In this document: one piece after another, positions 26,104 to 36,136 of the stretch | How the letters are laid out: each line of letters starts with the position of its first letter | Position numbering within the stretch: position 1 is the first letter of the stretch | Assembly (NCBI GenBank): GCA_965116055.1 | Contig: OZ220466.1 | Coordinates: forward strand, 806,001-870,000 | Length of the DNA stretch: 64,000 nucleotides | Direction of reading: 5' to 3' | From: Bin55 sp965116055 | GTDB taxonomy: Bacteria; Pseudomonadota; Gammaproteobacteria; Pseudomonadales; Azotimanducaceae | Notes under the pieces: model-generated | What the model saw: only the letters and a program-made list of their open reading frames with translations | Told to the model about the DNA's origin: nothing | Databases searched by the model: none | Translations under genes and position numbers: made by a program

Positions 26104-28841
26104 TGGCAAAACTGACGATTGATGGCAAGCAGTACGAGGTTGAGGATGGCACCAATCTGCTCCAAGCCGTCCTCTCGCAAACGCTTGATCTACCTTATTT
26201 TTGCTGGCACCCGGCGATGGGCTCGGTCGGTGCATGTCGTCAGTGTGCGATTGTTGAGTATCGCGATGCCGATGACACCCGCGGGCGTTTAACCATGGCT
26301 TGCATGACCGATGTGCGCGACGACATGATCGTGTCCATCGAAGCGACACAGGCCAGAGATTTCCGAGCTTCGGTTATCGAATGGTTGATGGAAAATCACC
26401 CACACGACTGTCCGGTTTGCGAAGAAGGCGGCGAGTGTCACCTACAAGACATGACGGTCATGACCGGTCATTCGGTACGTCGTTATCGCGAGAAGAAGCG
26501 GACATGGGAAAACCAAAATCTTGGCCCATTCATAGGTCACGAGATGAATCGTTGCATCACGTGTTATCGCTGCGTACGGTTTTATCAAGACTATGCCGGC
26601 GGGAAAGATTTAGGCGCGTTCGGCTCCCGCAGTCGCATGTTTTTTGGTCGTGTAGAAGATGGAGTTTTAGAAAGCGAGTTTGCCGGAAATCTGGTTGAGG
26701 TGTGCCCTACGGGTGTATTCACTGATAAACCGTTTTCCAGTCACTACACACGCAAATGGGATCTGCAATCGGCTGCCTCAGTTTGTCCGGGATGTTCGGT
26801 TGGTTGCAACACCTATGCTTCGGAACGGTATGGGATGCTGAAGCGCCTCCACAATCGTTACCACAATGACCTTAACAAGTACTTTTTATGCGATCGCGGT
26901 CGATTCGGATCGCACTTCGTAAATCGTTCAGATCGCTTGCAATCCGCTGCAGTTCGGGCGGATGATGGAGTGTTTGAACATGGTAATGTTGACACTGCAT
27001 TAGAACGGGCGGCCGTTATTAGCCAGCGTGAAAACGTAGTTGGTATCGGTTCGCCGCGCGCGAGTCTTGAGGCGAACCATGCTTTGCGGCAACTGGTAGG
27101 CGAAGCCAACTTTTGTCGTGGCCTAAGCGAATCGGATCGGGTCGTCACCGACCAGATATGCTCGATTCTTATGAAAGGCGGATTTCACCTGCCAACCGTG
27201 ACTGAGGTTGAAGACGCCGATGCAATTTTCGTGATCGGTGAAGATATTGCCAATACAGCGCCTCGCATTGCCTTGGCTATTCGTCAAGCTACGCGAAACT
27301 TCAGTTACGATATGGCGAAGTCGGCAGGCATTCCTCTATGGCAGGATGCTGGTGTGCGCGGTCACGCGCAACATAAGCGAAATCCGTTATTCGTGGCTGC
27401 TGCCCATTCGACGCGATTAGATGAGATAGCTGCCGCAACAACGTATGGTTTACCTGACGAACTTGCGGCTATGGCGGCTCGCATCGCGTTGCATATTGGC
27501 GGCGACCGCGAAGGTAGCGAGTTTGAATCGACGGTCGCGAGCGCGTTGTTGAAAGCGGAACGACCTTTGCTCGTTACAGGCACAAGTAGCAACAATCCTC
27601 ACGTGCTGAATGGCGCTGCCGCGATTGCATGGGCATTAGGCAAGCAAGGTACGCCCGCATCGTTGCTCATGGTAGGACGGGAAGTTAACACATTCAACGC
27701 GGTGGTGACGTGCGAAGGAATCACGCTACAAACTGCGCTGGAGCGGATGGCTGATGGCGCCAATGCCATTGTGCTCGAAAACGATCTTTATCGGCGAGCT
27801 GACGCCGAGCTCGTTGACCATGCGCTCGCTGGGTCTGGTGAGGTCATTGCATTGGAAGTGCTCGAGACCGGGGTGGCCGAGCAAGCTAACATCGTTTTTC
27901 CTGCAGCGACGTACGCTGAACAAACCGGTATGTTCGTCAACTATGAGACTCGGGCCCAACGGTTCTATCAGGTATTTCAACCGCGCGGTGACGTGAAGCC
28001 GTCATGGCAATGGTTATCCGACTTGGCTTCTCGAGCAGGTAAAACCGATGCTAGTTGGGCGACGGTTGATGAGGTAACACAAAGCGCTTTGGCAGCGTTG
28101 TCAGATATAGAGGTCGCACTTGATGACATTGCGCCAACAAGAGATTTCCGCGTTGCAAGTGAGCACCGTATCCCTCGACAGCCGCATCGCTACAGTGGTC
28201 GGACTGCCATGAACGCTCATGTGTCAGTGCATGAGCCTAAAACGCCCATTGACGACGACACACCGCTTAGCTACTCCATGGAAGGTCAAAATCCGGGCGA
28301 TCAAGGGGGCGCTGCGATTCCTTTCACATGGTCACCGGGTTGGAACTCGAATCAATCGATCTTTAAATTCCAAGACGAAGTTAATGGCGATTTAAAAGGA
28401 CATAGCGGCGGCAAACGCCTTTTCACGGTCCCAACGGAACCCGATAGCGAGGTTGATCGCCAATTTGACTTTAGCGTCGCGCCAGCGAGCACCCAACGAA
28501 ATGGTGGGTTCTTGCCGTTTGCAGTCTACGATGTGTTCGGTTCGGATGAACTTTCTGCGCGTTCGTGGCCGATTGGGCAGCGCGCGAAAGGTCCTTACGT
28601 ACTACTCAATCCGGCTGACGCTGCAACCTTGCACGCAACACCTGGTATGGGCGTATGTAGCGACAGCTTGGTCGGCAGTTTCGAGGTGACCATTGATGAG
28701 AGTGTGCAAGTTGGTTCGGTCGGCGTTGTAGTTGGACTCAATAACCGCAGTGAGTTGCCGCGAGAGGCGATCGCCTTGGCAATCGATCCTCATTTCGAAC
28801 CGCGTCAAACCGGCGATGCACGGGTGATCGCTAAATCCTGA
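26103..28841 (+). CDS. nuoG: NADH-quinone oxidoreductase subunit G
   Basis: This is the largest peripheral-arm subunit (912 aa). N-terminal motifs bind the 2Fe-2S cluster (CWHPAMGSVGACRQC), the His-ligated 4Fe-4S cluster (HPHDCPVCEEGGEC) and another 4Fe-4S cluster (CITCYRC). A further CPGCSVGC followed by YFLCDRGRF matches the extra N7 cluster found in E. coli-type enzymes. The remaining molybdopterin-oxidoreductase-like domain is non-catalytic in complex I. The start ATG 26103 shares a base with the nuoF stop; a longer upstream frame is rejected because of the MAKLTIDGKQYEVEDG N-terminus. Confidence 0.95.
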   Translation: MAKLTIDGKQYEVEDGTNLLQAVLSQTLDLPYFCWHPAMGSVGACRQCAIVEYRDADDTRGRLTMACMTDVRDDMIVSIEATQARDFRASVIEWLMENHPHDCPVCEEGGECHLQDMTVMTGHSVRRYREKKRTWENQNLGPFIGHEMNRCITCYRCVRFYQDYAGGKDLGAFGSRSRMFFGRVEDGVLESEFAGNLVEVCPTGVFTDKPFSSHYTRKWDLQSAASVCPGCSVGCNTYASERYGMLKRLHNRYHNDLNKYFLCDRGRFGSHFVNRSDRLQSAAVRADDGVFEHGNVDTALERAAVISQRENVVGIGSPRASLEANHALRQLVGEANFCRGLSESDRVVTDQICSILMKGGFHLPTVTEVEDADAIFVIGEDIANTAPRIALAIRQATRNFSYDMAKSAGIPLWQDAGVRGHAQHKRNPLFVAAAHSTRLDEIAAATTYGLPDELAAMAARIALHIGGDREGSEFESTVASALLKAERPLLVTGTSSNNPHVLNGAAAIAWALGKQGTPASLLMVGREVNTFNAVVTCEGITLQTALERMADGANAIVLENDLYRRADAELVDHALAGSGEVIALEVLETGVAEQANIVFPAATYAEQTGMFVNYETRAQRFYQVFQPRGDVKPSWQWLSDLASRAGKTDASWATVDEVTQSALAALSDIEVALDDIAPTRDFRVASEHRIPRQPHRYSGRTAMNAHVSVHEPKTPIDDDTPLSYSMEGQNPGDQGGAAIPFTWSPGWNSNQSIFKFQDEVNGDLKGHSGGKRLFTVPTEPDSEVDRQFDFSVAPASTQRNGGFLPFAVYDVFGSDELSARSWPIGQRAKGPYVLLNPADAATLHATPGMGVCSDSLVGSFEVTIDESVQVGSVGVVVGLNNRSELPREAIALAIDPHFEPRQTGDARVIAKS

Positions 28842-29803
28842 TGTTCGGCATCGAAGATTTCTGGTCTTATGCGCTTATTCTGCCAGTTGCAGTCGGTGTG
28901 TTGCTGGGCGCACTGGTGTTGGTTTGGTGGGAACGCCGTCTGCTCGGCTGGTGGCAAGACCGACTCGGACCAAATCGTGTCGGTTGGTTCGGCTCGTTAC
29001 AGGCGGTAGCGGATTTAATCAAACTTTTAACCAAGGACGATTGGTTACCACCCTTCGGCGATCGTGTGTTTTTCGTGCTCGCGCCGGTGATCGTGACAGC
29101 TTCCATGTTGCTTGCTTTCGCCGTAGTGCCTTTTACGCCGGTGCTGGTGATTGCCGATTCCAACATCGCCTTGCTTTGGTTCTTAGCCATGTCGGCGATG
29201 GCAGTTTACGGTGTATTGCTTGGCGGTTTATCGAGTAATAACAAATACGCGTTGCTCGGCGGCTTGCGAGCTGCGGCGCAAATGGTTACCTACGAGGTCT
29301 TCCTCGCGCTCTCGATATTAGGCGTTGTGATGCTGTCAGGATCCTTCAGCCTGATAGATATCGTAGAAAGTCAGCGCGACGGTTTATGGCACTTTATCCC
29401 ACAATGTGTGGGCTTGGTGATCTTCATCATTGCAGGGCTGGCCGAAACTCATCGCTTGCCATTCGATTTACCGGAAGCGGAGCATGAATTAACAGCTGGC
29501 TTTCACACCGAATACTCCGGCATGAAATTCGGCTTGATTATGGCAGCCGAATACGTCGCTCTCATCCTATTGTCATGCCTGATCGTGATATTGTTCTTTG
29601 GCGGCTGGCTCGGCCCGGATTTCTTGCCGCCGGTGGTGTGGTTCGGCGTCAAGGTCTTCATTGTGATCAACTTCTTCATTCTTTTACGCGCTGCGATTCC
29701 GCGCCCTCGGTATGACCAACTCATGTCGTTGGGATGGAAAGTCTTGTTGCCCTTAACGCTGGTGAACATTCTGGCGACAGGCGCGTGGGTGCTGGCGACT
29801 TAA
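28841..29803 (+). CDS. nuoH: NADH-quinone oxidoreductase subunit H
   Basis: This membrane subunit contacts the peripheral arm and forms much of the quinone-access chamber. It has eight predicted helices. Conserved features are WWERRLLGWWQDRLGPNRVG with its charged loop, AETHRLPFDLPEAEHEL and EYSGMKFGL, which contribute the quinone cavity. Length 320 aa is normal. Its ATG overlaps the nuoG stop by one base. Confidence 0.96.
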   Translation: MFGIEDFWSYALILPVAVGVLLGALVLVWWERRLLGWWQDRLGPNRVGWFGSLQAVADLIKLLTKDDWLPPFGDRVFFVLAPVIVTASMLLAFAVVPFTPVLVIADSNIALLWFLAMSAMAVYGVLLGGLSSNNKYALLGGLRAAAQMVTYEVFLALSILGVVMLSGSFSLIDIVESQRDGLWHFIPQCVGLVIFIIAGLAETHRLPFDLPEAEHELTAGFHTEYSGMKFGLIMAAEYVALILLSCLIVILFFGGWLGPDFLPPVVWFGVKVFIVINFFILLRAAIPRPRYDQLMSLGWKVLLPLTLVNILATGAWVLAT

Positions 29804-29814
29804 GGTCTGACGCG

Positions 29815-30333
29815 ATGCTTAGTCAACTCAAAACGATTTGGACGATCTTTACGCACACATTCAAGCGTAACGAAACCGTTCAGTACCCGGAGGAAATGCC
29901 TTATCAGGCGCCACGTTATCGGGGGCGTATTGTGCTAACGCGAGACCCGGATGGCGAGGAGCGATGCGTTGCGTGCAATCTTTGTGCGGTCGCTTGCCCG
30001 GTAGATTGCATTGCGTTGCAAAAAACGGAACGCGAGGAAGATGGTCGGTGGCTTCCAGAGTTCTTCCGCATTAACTTTTCGCGCTGCATTATGTGCGGCA
30101 TGTGCGAAGAGGCATGTCCCACCTATGCGATCCAGCTCACCCCGGATTTCGAAATGTGCGAATTTGATCGGCAAAACATGGTGTACGAGAAGGAACACCT
30201 GCTGATCAATGGCCCAGGCAAGTATCCAGATTACAGTTTCTGGAACGTGGCAGGTAAAACGATTGATGGCAAAGCTAAAGGCGAAGCATTGAATGAAGCC
30301 GCGCCAACTGACGTTCGTAGCTTGTTACCGTAG
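29815..30333 (+). CDS. nuoI: NADH-quinone oxidoreductase subunit I
   Basis: This subunit carries two 4Fe-4S clusters (N6a and N6b) linking NuoG to NuoB. Both ferredoxin motifs are intact: CVACNLCAVACPVDC and CIMCGMCEEACP. The frame is open further upstream, but ATG 29815 (MLSQLKTIWTIFTHTF) follows the nuoH stop by twelve bases and gives the standard N-terminal amphipathic helix and a 172-residue protein. Confidence 0.95.
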   Translation: MLSQLKTIWTIFTHTFKRNETVQYPEEMPYQAPRYRGRIVLTRDPDGEERCVACNLCAVACPVDCIALQKTEREEDGRWLPEFFRINFSRCIMCGMCEEACPTYAIQLTPDFEMCEFDRQNMVYEKEHLLINGPGKYPDYSFWNVAGKTIDGKAKGEALNEAAPTDVRSLLP

Positions 30334-30350
30334 GGATCTCGGACCGAAAC

Positions 30351-30881
30351 TTGACTGCGCTGATACTGTTTTATTTGGCAGGATTCGTGACTTTGGCTGC
30401 AGCGATACTGGCGATCACGCGAACAAATGCATCTCATGCGTTGATATACATGGTGGTCACATTGCTGGCGATTGCTGTGATTTTCTTTCTACTCGGCTCG
30501 CCCTTCGCGGCAGCTCTTCAGATAGTGGTCTACGCGGGTGCGATCGTGGTGCTCTTCTTATTCGTAGTCATGATGCTGAATTTGGGTAGAGCATCGGTCG
30601 AGCGCGAGCGCGCATTGTTGACGCGCGGTATCTGGACACTGCCGACTTTATTGGCGTTGATGTTGTTTGCCGTCTTACTGTTTGCCTTAGTGAGCGGTCA
30701 GCATGAATCCGGCTCGGCAGCCCGCATGATCGCGCCGAAAGAAGTCGGTATCGCACTCTATACGAAATACGTACTCGTTGTCGAGCTGGCTGGTGTGCTT
30801 TTGCTTGCGGCTCTGGTCGGTGCATACCACCTTGGCCGCCGCTACATGGCGGATCGTCGAGAAGAGGAAGAATCTTCTTGA
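30351..30881 (+). CDS. nuoJ: NADH-quinone oxidoreductase subunit J
   Basis: This membrane subunit of the proton-pumping arm has about five helices and 176 aa. The start is TTG 30351, since no ATG fits the N-terminal helix LILFYLAGFVTLAAAILAIT. The family signature helix reads AALQIVVYAGAIVVLFLFVV. The C-terminal tail is short and acidic (DRREEEESS). It overlaps nuoK by one base. Confidence 0.94.
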   Translation: MTALILFYLAGFVTLAAAILAITRTNASHALIYMVVTLLAIAVIFFLLGSPFAAALQIVVYAGAIVVLFLFVVMMLNLGRASVERERALLTRGIWTLPTLLALMLFAVLLFALVSGQHESGSAARMIAPKEVGIALYTKYVLVVELAGVLLLAALVGAYHLGRRYMADRREEEESS

Positions 30882-31183
30882 TGCTCCCAATCGAACACGT
30901 CCTAATCGTGGCGATGTTGCTCTTTTGTGTTGGCGCTGTCGGCGTGTTGGTGCGTCGAAACATCATCTTTGTGTTGCTTTCACTCGAAATCATGATGAAT
31001 GCATGTGCCATAGTGTTCGTTGCGGCCGGTGCGAAGTGGGGGCAACCGGACGGTCAGATCATGTTTTTGGTGATCCTGGCCATCGCTGCCTCAGAGGTCG
31101 CTGTCGCATTAGGTATCGTGCTTCAGATGGCACGCCGATTTGGAACGATGGATGTCGATGCTATGAGCGAATTACGCGAGTGA
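30881..31183 (+). CDS. nuoK: NADH-quinone oxidoreductase subunit K
   Basis: This small antiporter-like membrane subunit has 100 aa and three helices. The conserved glutamates lie in LLSLEIMMNA and ASEVAVALG, which belong to the proton channel relay. ATG 30881 overlaps the nuoJ TGA by one base; a TTG three bases earlier is less likely. nuoL begins six bases after its stop. Confidence 0.95.
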   Translation: MLPIEHVLIVAMLLFCVGAVGVLVRRNIIFVLLSLEIMMNACAIVFVAAGAKWGQPDGQIMFLVILAIAASEVAVALGIVLQMARRFGTMDVDAMSELRE

Positions 31184-31188
31184 CAGAC

Positions 31189-33030
31189 ATGCTTTGGCTT
31201 GTACCTGCGTTGCCGTTAGTCGGTTCGATCGTTCTGCTCTGCACGGAAGGTCGCCTCCCGAAAATCCTGGTCGCGCTTGTTGGGGCGGGGAGCGTCGGGC
31301 TAGCATCTATCGTAGCGTTGCTTGTCGGTTTAAACGTGGCCGGTGAAGGCGAGTGGGCATACGCGGAACCCCTTTGGACCTGGATGGTTGTTGGTGATTT
31401 CAACCCATCCGTCACGCTCTATCTTGATAGTCTGTCGCTCGTCATGACCGGCGTGATTACGGGAGTCGGCTTTCTCATTCATCTGTACGCCACGGGATAT
31501 ATGTGGGAAGAAGAGGGGTACAGTCGTTTTTTCGCGTACATGAATCTGTTCGTATTCGCGATGCTGATGCTCGTGCTTGGCGACAACCTCCTCACGTTGT
31601 TTCTTGGTTGGGAAGGGGTCGGTCTCTGCAGTTATTTGTTGATTGGCTTTTTTCACACCGACCCGGCAAACGGGTACGCGGCGAGAAAAGCGTTTGTGGT
31701 GACGCGCGTTGGCGATACCTTGATGGCATTAGGTCTGTTCCTGCTGTTTCGAGACATTGGAACGCTGGAAATCCAAGCTGCGCTTGAAGGCGCTAAATCC
31801 ACTTGGCCAGAAGGTTCTGGCATCAATACTGCCATCTGTCTGTTATTACTAGGTGGCGCGGTCGGGAAATCGGCGCAAGTACCGTTGCAAACTTGGTTAC
31901 CTGATGCGATGGCTGGTCCCACCCCGGTCTCGGCTTTGATCCATGCAGCCACCATGGTGACCGCTGGCGTCTATCTCATCGCCCGAATGCAAGACATGTT
32001 CTTGCTCCCAGGTCCGGCCATGCATTGGGTCGCATTTGTGGGTTTATTTACGCTGTTCATTGCGGCTTTCACAGCGCTCGTCCAAACCGATATCAAGCGT
32101 ATCCTAGCGTTTTCGACGATGAGCCAGATCGGCTATATGTTCTTGGCTCTAGGCGTTGGGGCGTGGTCGGCAGGAATCTTTCACTTGATGACGCATGCTT
32201 TTTTCAAAGCACTGTTATTCCTAGCAAGTGGTTCGGTCATTCTGGCGTTGCATCACGAGCAAGACATTTTTAAGATGGGCGGACTTTGGCGCAAACTCAA
32301 GATTCCATTTGTGAGCATGCTGATAGGTTCGTTGGCGCTTGCCGCGCTGCCGGGGACATCAGGGTATTTCAGTAAAGACGCGATTTTGCTCACGGCATTT
32401 AGGGAATCGTCCTACGGCACGTTATTCTGGATTGGGGCGGTAAGCGCTGCGTTTATGACATCGCTGTATACCACACGCATGATTTTGATTGTGTTTTTCG
32501 GCGACACGAAAACCGAGCCTCACGATCGCTCGCGTATCAACATGTGGGGTCCACTGCTCATTCTTTGTTTGTTGTCAATAGGAGGCGGGTGGCTTGGGTT
32601 CACGGTGCTGAGTGCAAATATGAACGATGGTGGTGTGCCGTTTGAATTATTTCATGCAGACGGCGTAGCGTTACTGACGATAGCCGTACCGCTTGTAGGA
32701 ATTGGGCTTGGTTACTTGATTTGGGGGAATCATGCCATTTCGGTTAGCTCATTTACGGCATCGAACATCGGCCAGCGATTGCAAAGATTCTTCTTTCAGG
32801 GATGGGGATTCGACTGGTTTTACGACCGATTGATCGTCAGACCTTTCGTGCGAATAGCGCGCATCAATAAATCCGATTTCGTCGATTTGATGTTTACGTC
32901 GGTCGCAACGGTTGCGGCAACGCTACATCGCCTCGTGAAGCGTTCACAGACCGGTCAACTACGTTGGTATGCAACCAACATGGTTGCAGGCTTGTTGTTG
33001 ATAGCGCTGATTGTGATCGTGCAGGTGTAG
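31189..33030 (+). CDS. nuoL: NADH-quinone oxidoreductase subunit L
   Basis: This is the distal antiporter-like pump subunit with the long lateral helix. It has 613 aa, equal to E. coli NuoL. Conserved features include LFLGWEGVGLCSYLLIGF (key Glu), SAQVPLQTWLPDAMAGPTPV (key Lys region), ALIHAATMVTAG and DIKRILAFSTMSQIGY. The C-terminal lateral helix and final membrane anchor are present (last hydrophobic stretch NMVAGLLLIALIVIVQV). The open frame extends far upstream through nuoK in another frame; ATG 31189 gives the normal N-terminus. Confidence 0.95.
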   Translation: MLWLVPALPLVGSIVLLCTEGRLPKILVALVGAGSVGLASIVALLVGLNVAGEGEWAYAEPLWTWMVVGDFNPSVTLYLDSLSLVMTGVITGVGFLIHLYATGYMWEEEGYSRFFAYMNLFVFAMLMLVLGDNLLTLFLGWEGVGLCSYLLIGFFHTDPANGYAARKAFVVTRVGDTLMALGLFLLFRDIGTLEIQAALEGAKSTWPEGSGINTAICLLLLGGAVGKSAQVPLQTWLPDAMAGPTPVSALIHAATMVTAGVYLIARMQDMFLLPGPAMHWVAFVGLFTLFIAAFTALVQTDIKRILAFSTMSQIGYMFLALGVGAWSAGIFHLMTHAFFKALLFLASGSVILALHHEQDIFKMGGLWRKLKIPFVSMLIGSLALAALPGTSGYFSKDAILLTAFRESSYGTLFWIGAVSAAFMTSLYTTRMILIVFFGDTKTEPHDRSRINMWGPLLILCLLSIGGGWLGFTVLSANMNDGGVPFELFHADGVALLTIAVPLVGIGLGYLIWGNHAISVSSFTASNIGQRLQRFFFQGWGFDWFYDRLIVRPFVRIARINKSDFVDLMFTSVATVAATLHRLVKRSQTGQLRWYATNMVAGLLLIALIVIVQV

Positions 33031-33040
33031 AGCGAAAACG

Positions 33041-34504
33041 ATGACGCTGCTCGGTTTGATTTTGTTTTTGCTAGGAGCCGGCTTGGCCGCCTGCCTCACT
33101 GAGCGAATTCATGTCAATGCGCCGCGCTACGTTTCATTGGCAGCTTTCATCGGTGCGACCGTATGGGTTGGCGTCATTTGGTTATCGGGTTCAGACCCCT
33201 CTACGGGGTTTTATGCGACTGAATCGTTATCTTGGATCCCTGCTTTAGGAATTAACGTCATCCTGAAGGTTGACGGGCTGAGCTTGATGCTGATCGGGTT
33301 AACCGTCGTGTTGGGGGTGATTGCGGTCGTGTCGTCCTGGTCTGAGATTAACGAACGTCACGGCTTTTTTCAGTTCAACATTCTGTGGGTCATGGCGGGT
33401 GTGATCGGAGTGTTCTGCGCTTACGACCTGTTTTTGTTCTTCTTCTTTTGGGAAGTCATGTTGATACCCATGTATTTCCTGATTGCCATCTGGGGTCATG
33501 AAGATCGCTCATATGCAGCGATGAAGTTCTTCTTATTTACGCAAGTAAGCGGCTTGCTCATGCTTGTGGCGATCGTTGCGTTAGTTTGGTTGAACTATGG
33601 CAACACAGGCATGATCACATTTAGTTACGACGACTTACTTAACGTCGAACTGAGCGGCTCGGTCGCCAGTTTGTTGATGCTCGGTTTCTTTGTTGCGTTC
33701 ATCACCAAGTTGCCAAGTGTGCCGGTGCATACATGGTTGCCGGATGCCCATACACAAGCTCCCACCGCGGGGTCTGTGATCCTCGCAGGGATTTTGTTGA
33801 AGACCGGCGGCTACGGGCTTATTCGCTTCACGGTGCCGTTGTTCGAGGAAGCTTCGCGCGATTTTGCCTCGGTAGCGATGACGCTTGGCGTGGTCAGCAT
33901 TCTCTATGGTGGCTACATGGCGTATAGCCAATCCGATTTCAAACGGTTAGTTGCTTACAGTTCGATCGCCCACATGGGTTTCATTTTGGTTGGTGTTTAC
34001 GCGTTCAATGAATTAGGTATGCAAGGCGCCATTGTCACAATGATTGCGCACGGCTTTTCGACCGCTGCACTCTTCATGATGGCGGGTGCCTTACAAGAGC
34101 GCTTGCACACTCGCGAAATGTCGAAGATGGGTGGTTTGTGGGTCAAAGCGCCGCGCATGGGCGCCATGACCATGTTCTTCGTCATTGCATCTGTCGGCAT
34201 GCCCGGTCTTGGCAACTTTATCGGCGAACTTCTGGTGCTTATCGGTGCGTTTAAGGTAAATGTCACGCTGACGGTACTCGCAACCATTGGGATTGTGGTC
34301 GCCGCAGTATATGGCTTGTCGCTCGTTCAGCGTGCGTTTCAAGGCGAGCCGAACGCTCAAGTCGCTTCAATGAACGATTTTGGATTTCGCGAGCTGAGTG
34401 TCTATGCGATCATGCTTGCAGCGTTGGTTTGGATTGGTGTGTATCCGCAGCCAGTACTTGATTTGGCCCAGCCAACGCTGACCGCACTGGGAATCGCTCC
34501 TTGA
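33041..34504 (+). CDS. nuoM: NADH-quinone oxidoreductase subunit M
   Basis: This antiporter-like proton-pumping subunit has 487 aa and about 14 helices. Conserved charged segments are FFFFWEVMLIPMYFLIAIWG (key Glu), KLPSVPVHTWLPDAHTQAP and GSVILAGILLKTGGYG (key Lys). DFKRLVAYSSIAHMGF is the family's broken-helix region. It ends in an overlap with the TTG start of nuoN. Confidence 0.95.
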   Translation: MTLLGLILFLLGAGLAACLTERIHVNAPRYVSLAAFIGATVWVGVIWLSGSDPSTGFYATESLSWIPALGINVILKVDGLSLMLIGLTVVLGVIAVVSSWSEINERHGFFQFNILWVMAGVIGVFCAYDLFLFFFFWEVMLIPMYFLIAIWGHEDRSYAAMKFFLFTQVSGLLMLVAIVALVWLNYGNTGMITFSYDDLLNVELSGSVASLLMLGFFVAFITKLPSVPVHTWLPDAHTQAPTAGSVILAGILLKTGGYGLIRFTVPLFEEASRDFASVAMTLGVVSILYGGYMAYSQSDFKRLVAYSSIAHMGFILVGVYAFNELGMQGAIVTMIAHGFSTAALFMMAGALQERLHTREMSKMGGLWVKAPRMGAMTMFFVIASVGMPGLGNFIGELLVLIGAFKVNVTLTVLATIGIVVAAVYGLSLVQRAFQGEPNAQVASMNDFGFRELSVYAIMLAALVWIGVYPQPVLDLAQPTLTALGIAP

Positions 34505-35955
34505 GTTTCACGGATCTATGGGTTGGGTCCCCTTACCTCGTGCTGATTGGCGGCACGTTGATTTTGATGCTAGTTGTATCGATCGTGCGTACGCATTCGG
34601 TCGCGCTAGGTCTCACGTTACTTACGCTTGTAGTGTCTCTTGCCGTTCATGATGCTGCGATGGACAGCATCCCGCCTGGAGGATACGAACTCCTAGGCCT
34701 AGTTCGGGTATCGGGCCTTCAAGTGTTTTTCAATGCGATTTTTCTACTCAGTGCGGTTGTGACGGCGCTCATGGCGTACTCATATTTCGAACGGCGAGCA
34801 ATTCGGTGCGAAGAGTTTTACATCCTGTTGTTAACTGCGACAGGCGGCGCTATGGTGGTTGCAGCGTCGACCCATTTCGCAAGTTTCGTGTTAGGACTTG
34901 AGATTGTCTCAATTTCTTTGTATGCCATGATCGCGTATCCACGACAGCAACATCAACCATTGGAAGCCGCGGCCAAGTATCTTGTGTTGTCCGCGCTCGC
35001 CTCAACCGTGATCCTCATGGGTGTGGCATTGAGCTATGCAGCGACTGGCACGATGGTATTTGCAGATCTAATGCTTGAGCCAGATGCAGGTGAACGCAGC
35101 TATTTCTTGCTTGGGCAAGCATTACTTTTCGTCGGTATTGCATTTAAGTTATCACTTGTGCCGTTTCATATGTGGACACCTGATGTCTATCAAGGTGCGC
35201 CAGCTGTTGTGACCGGCTATATTGCTACTGTATCGAAGGGTGCAGTTATCGTCTTGTTAATTCGATACGTTCAGGCGACAAACATTTTGTCTAGCGATGG
35301 TGTGCTGTACGCCATCACGTTCGTCGCGGTAGCGTCAATGATTTTTGGCAATCTCTTGGCTCTGATGCAGACAAACATCAAACGTCTATTGGCGTATTCG
35401 TCAATTGCCCATTTAGGCTATCTGCTGGTCGCGGTCTTGGTCGTGAACACGGCTCGGCCCGAGCTTGTGCTCGAAACGATTTTGCTTTACGTAGCAGCGT
35501 ATTTCATCATTACGTTAGCTGCTTTTGGCATCGTGAGCTTGACGAGCGAAGGAGCCTCGGGAGAAACAGAAGACATGGAGGCGTTTACAGGTCTGTTTTG
35601 GCGTCATCCTCTATACGCGTCAATTTTCACAGCGGCTGCTTTGTCAATGGCTGGGATCCCACTCACCGTCGGCTTTATCGCAAAGTTTTATTTATTCGCA
35701 GCTGGAGTAGAAGGTGCGGCTTGGGCTCTTATCTGGGCGCTTCTCATTGGGAGTGCCATTGGCATTTATTACTACTTGCGATTAATCTACACGATGGTTA
35801 AAGAAATTCAGCCGGGCACTGCTGCCATCTCGACAGGTGGTACTTACGGTGTGGTTGCAGTTACGGTGCTGGGATTGCTCATGGTTGTATTTGGAGTCTA
35901 TCCCACACCGCTTATAGATGTAATCCAGTCGTTTGTTCACGCGTCAGGTTATTAG
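34501..35955 (+). CDS. nuoN: NADH-quinone oxidoreductase subunit N
   Basis: This third antiporter-like subunit is the last gene of the operon (484 aa). The start is TTG 34501, overlapping the nuoM TGA by three bases. Conserved segments are FVLGLEIVSISLYAMIAY (key Glu), FKLSLVPFHMWTPDVYQGAP and IATVSKGAVIVLLIRY (key Lys), then NIKRLLAYSSIAHLGYLL. No strong terminator is visible in the 180 bases that follow. Confidence 0.95.
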   Translation: MSFTDLWVGSPYLVLIGGTLILMLVVSIVRTHSVALGLTLLTLVVSLAVHDAAMDSIPPGGYELLGLVRVSGLQVFFNAIFLLSAVVTALMAYSYFERRAIRCEEFYILLLTATGGAMVVAASTHFASFVLGLEIVSISLYAMIAYPRQQHQPLEAAAKYLVLSALASTVILMGVALSYAATGTMVFADLMLEPDAGERSYFLLGQALLFVGIAFKLSLVPFHMWTPDVYQGAPAVVTGYIATVSKGAVIVLLIRYVQATNILSSDGVLYAITFVAVASMIFGNLLALMQTNIKRLLAYSSIAHLGYLLVAVLVVNTARPELVLETILLYVAAYFIITLAAFGIVSLTSEGASGETEDMEAFTGLFWRHPLYASIFTAAALSMAGIPLTVGFIAKFYLFAAGVEGAAWALIWALLIGSAIGIYYYLRLIYTMVKEIQPGTAAISTGGTYGVVAVTVLGLLMVVFGVYPTPLIDVIQSFVHASGY

Positions 35956-36136
35956 TTAAGATAGGCTCGACTACGCTTTTAGGTCGCGTGAATTATTGAG
36001 AGTGATTAATGCCTATCAACTGGGGACGCTATTTAGATTGGTCAATGTAGAAAATTCCTGCTACGACGCAGCCAAGGTTTGGTTGTGATCAATATCAGAT
36101 TTGATTTGTACCGTCGAAATATTCAAGGAACCGGCG

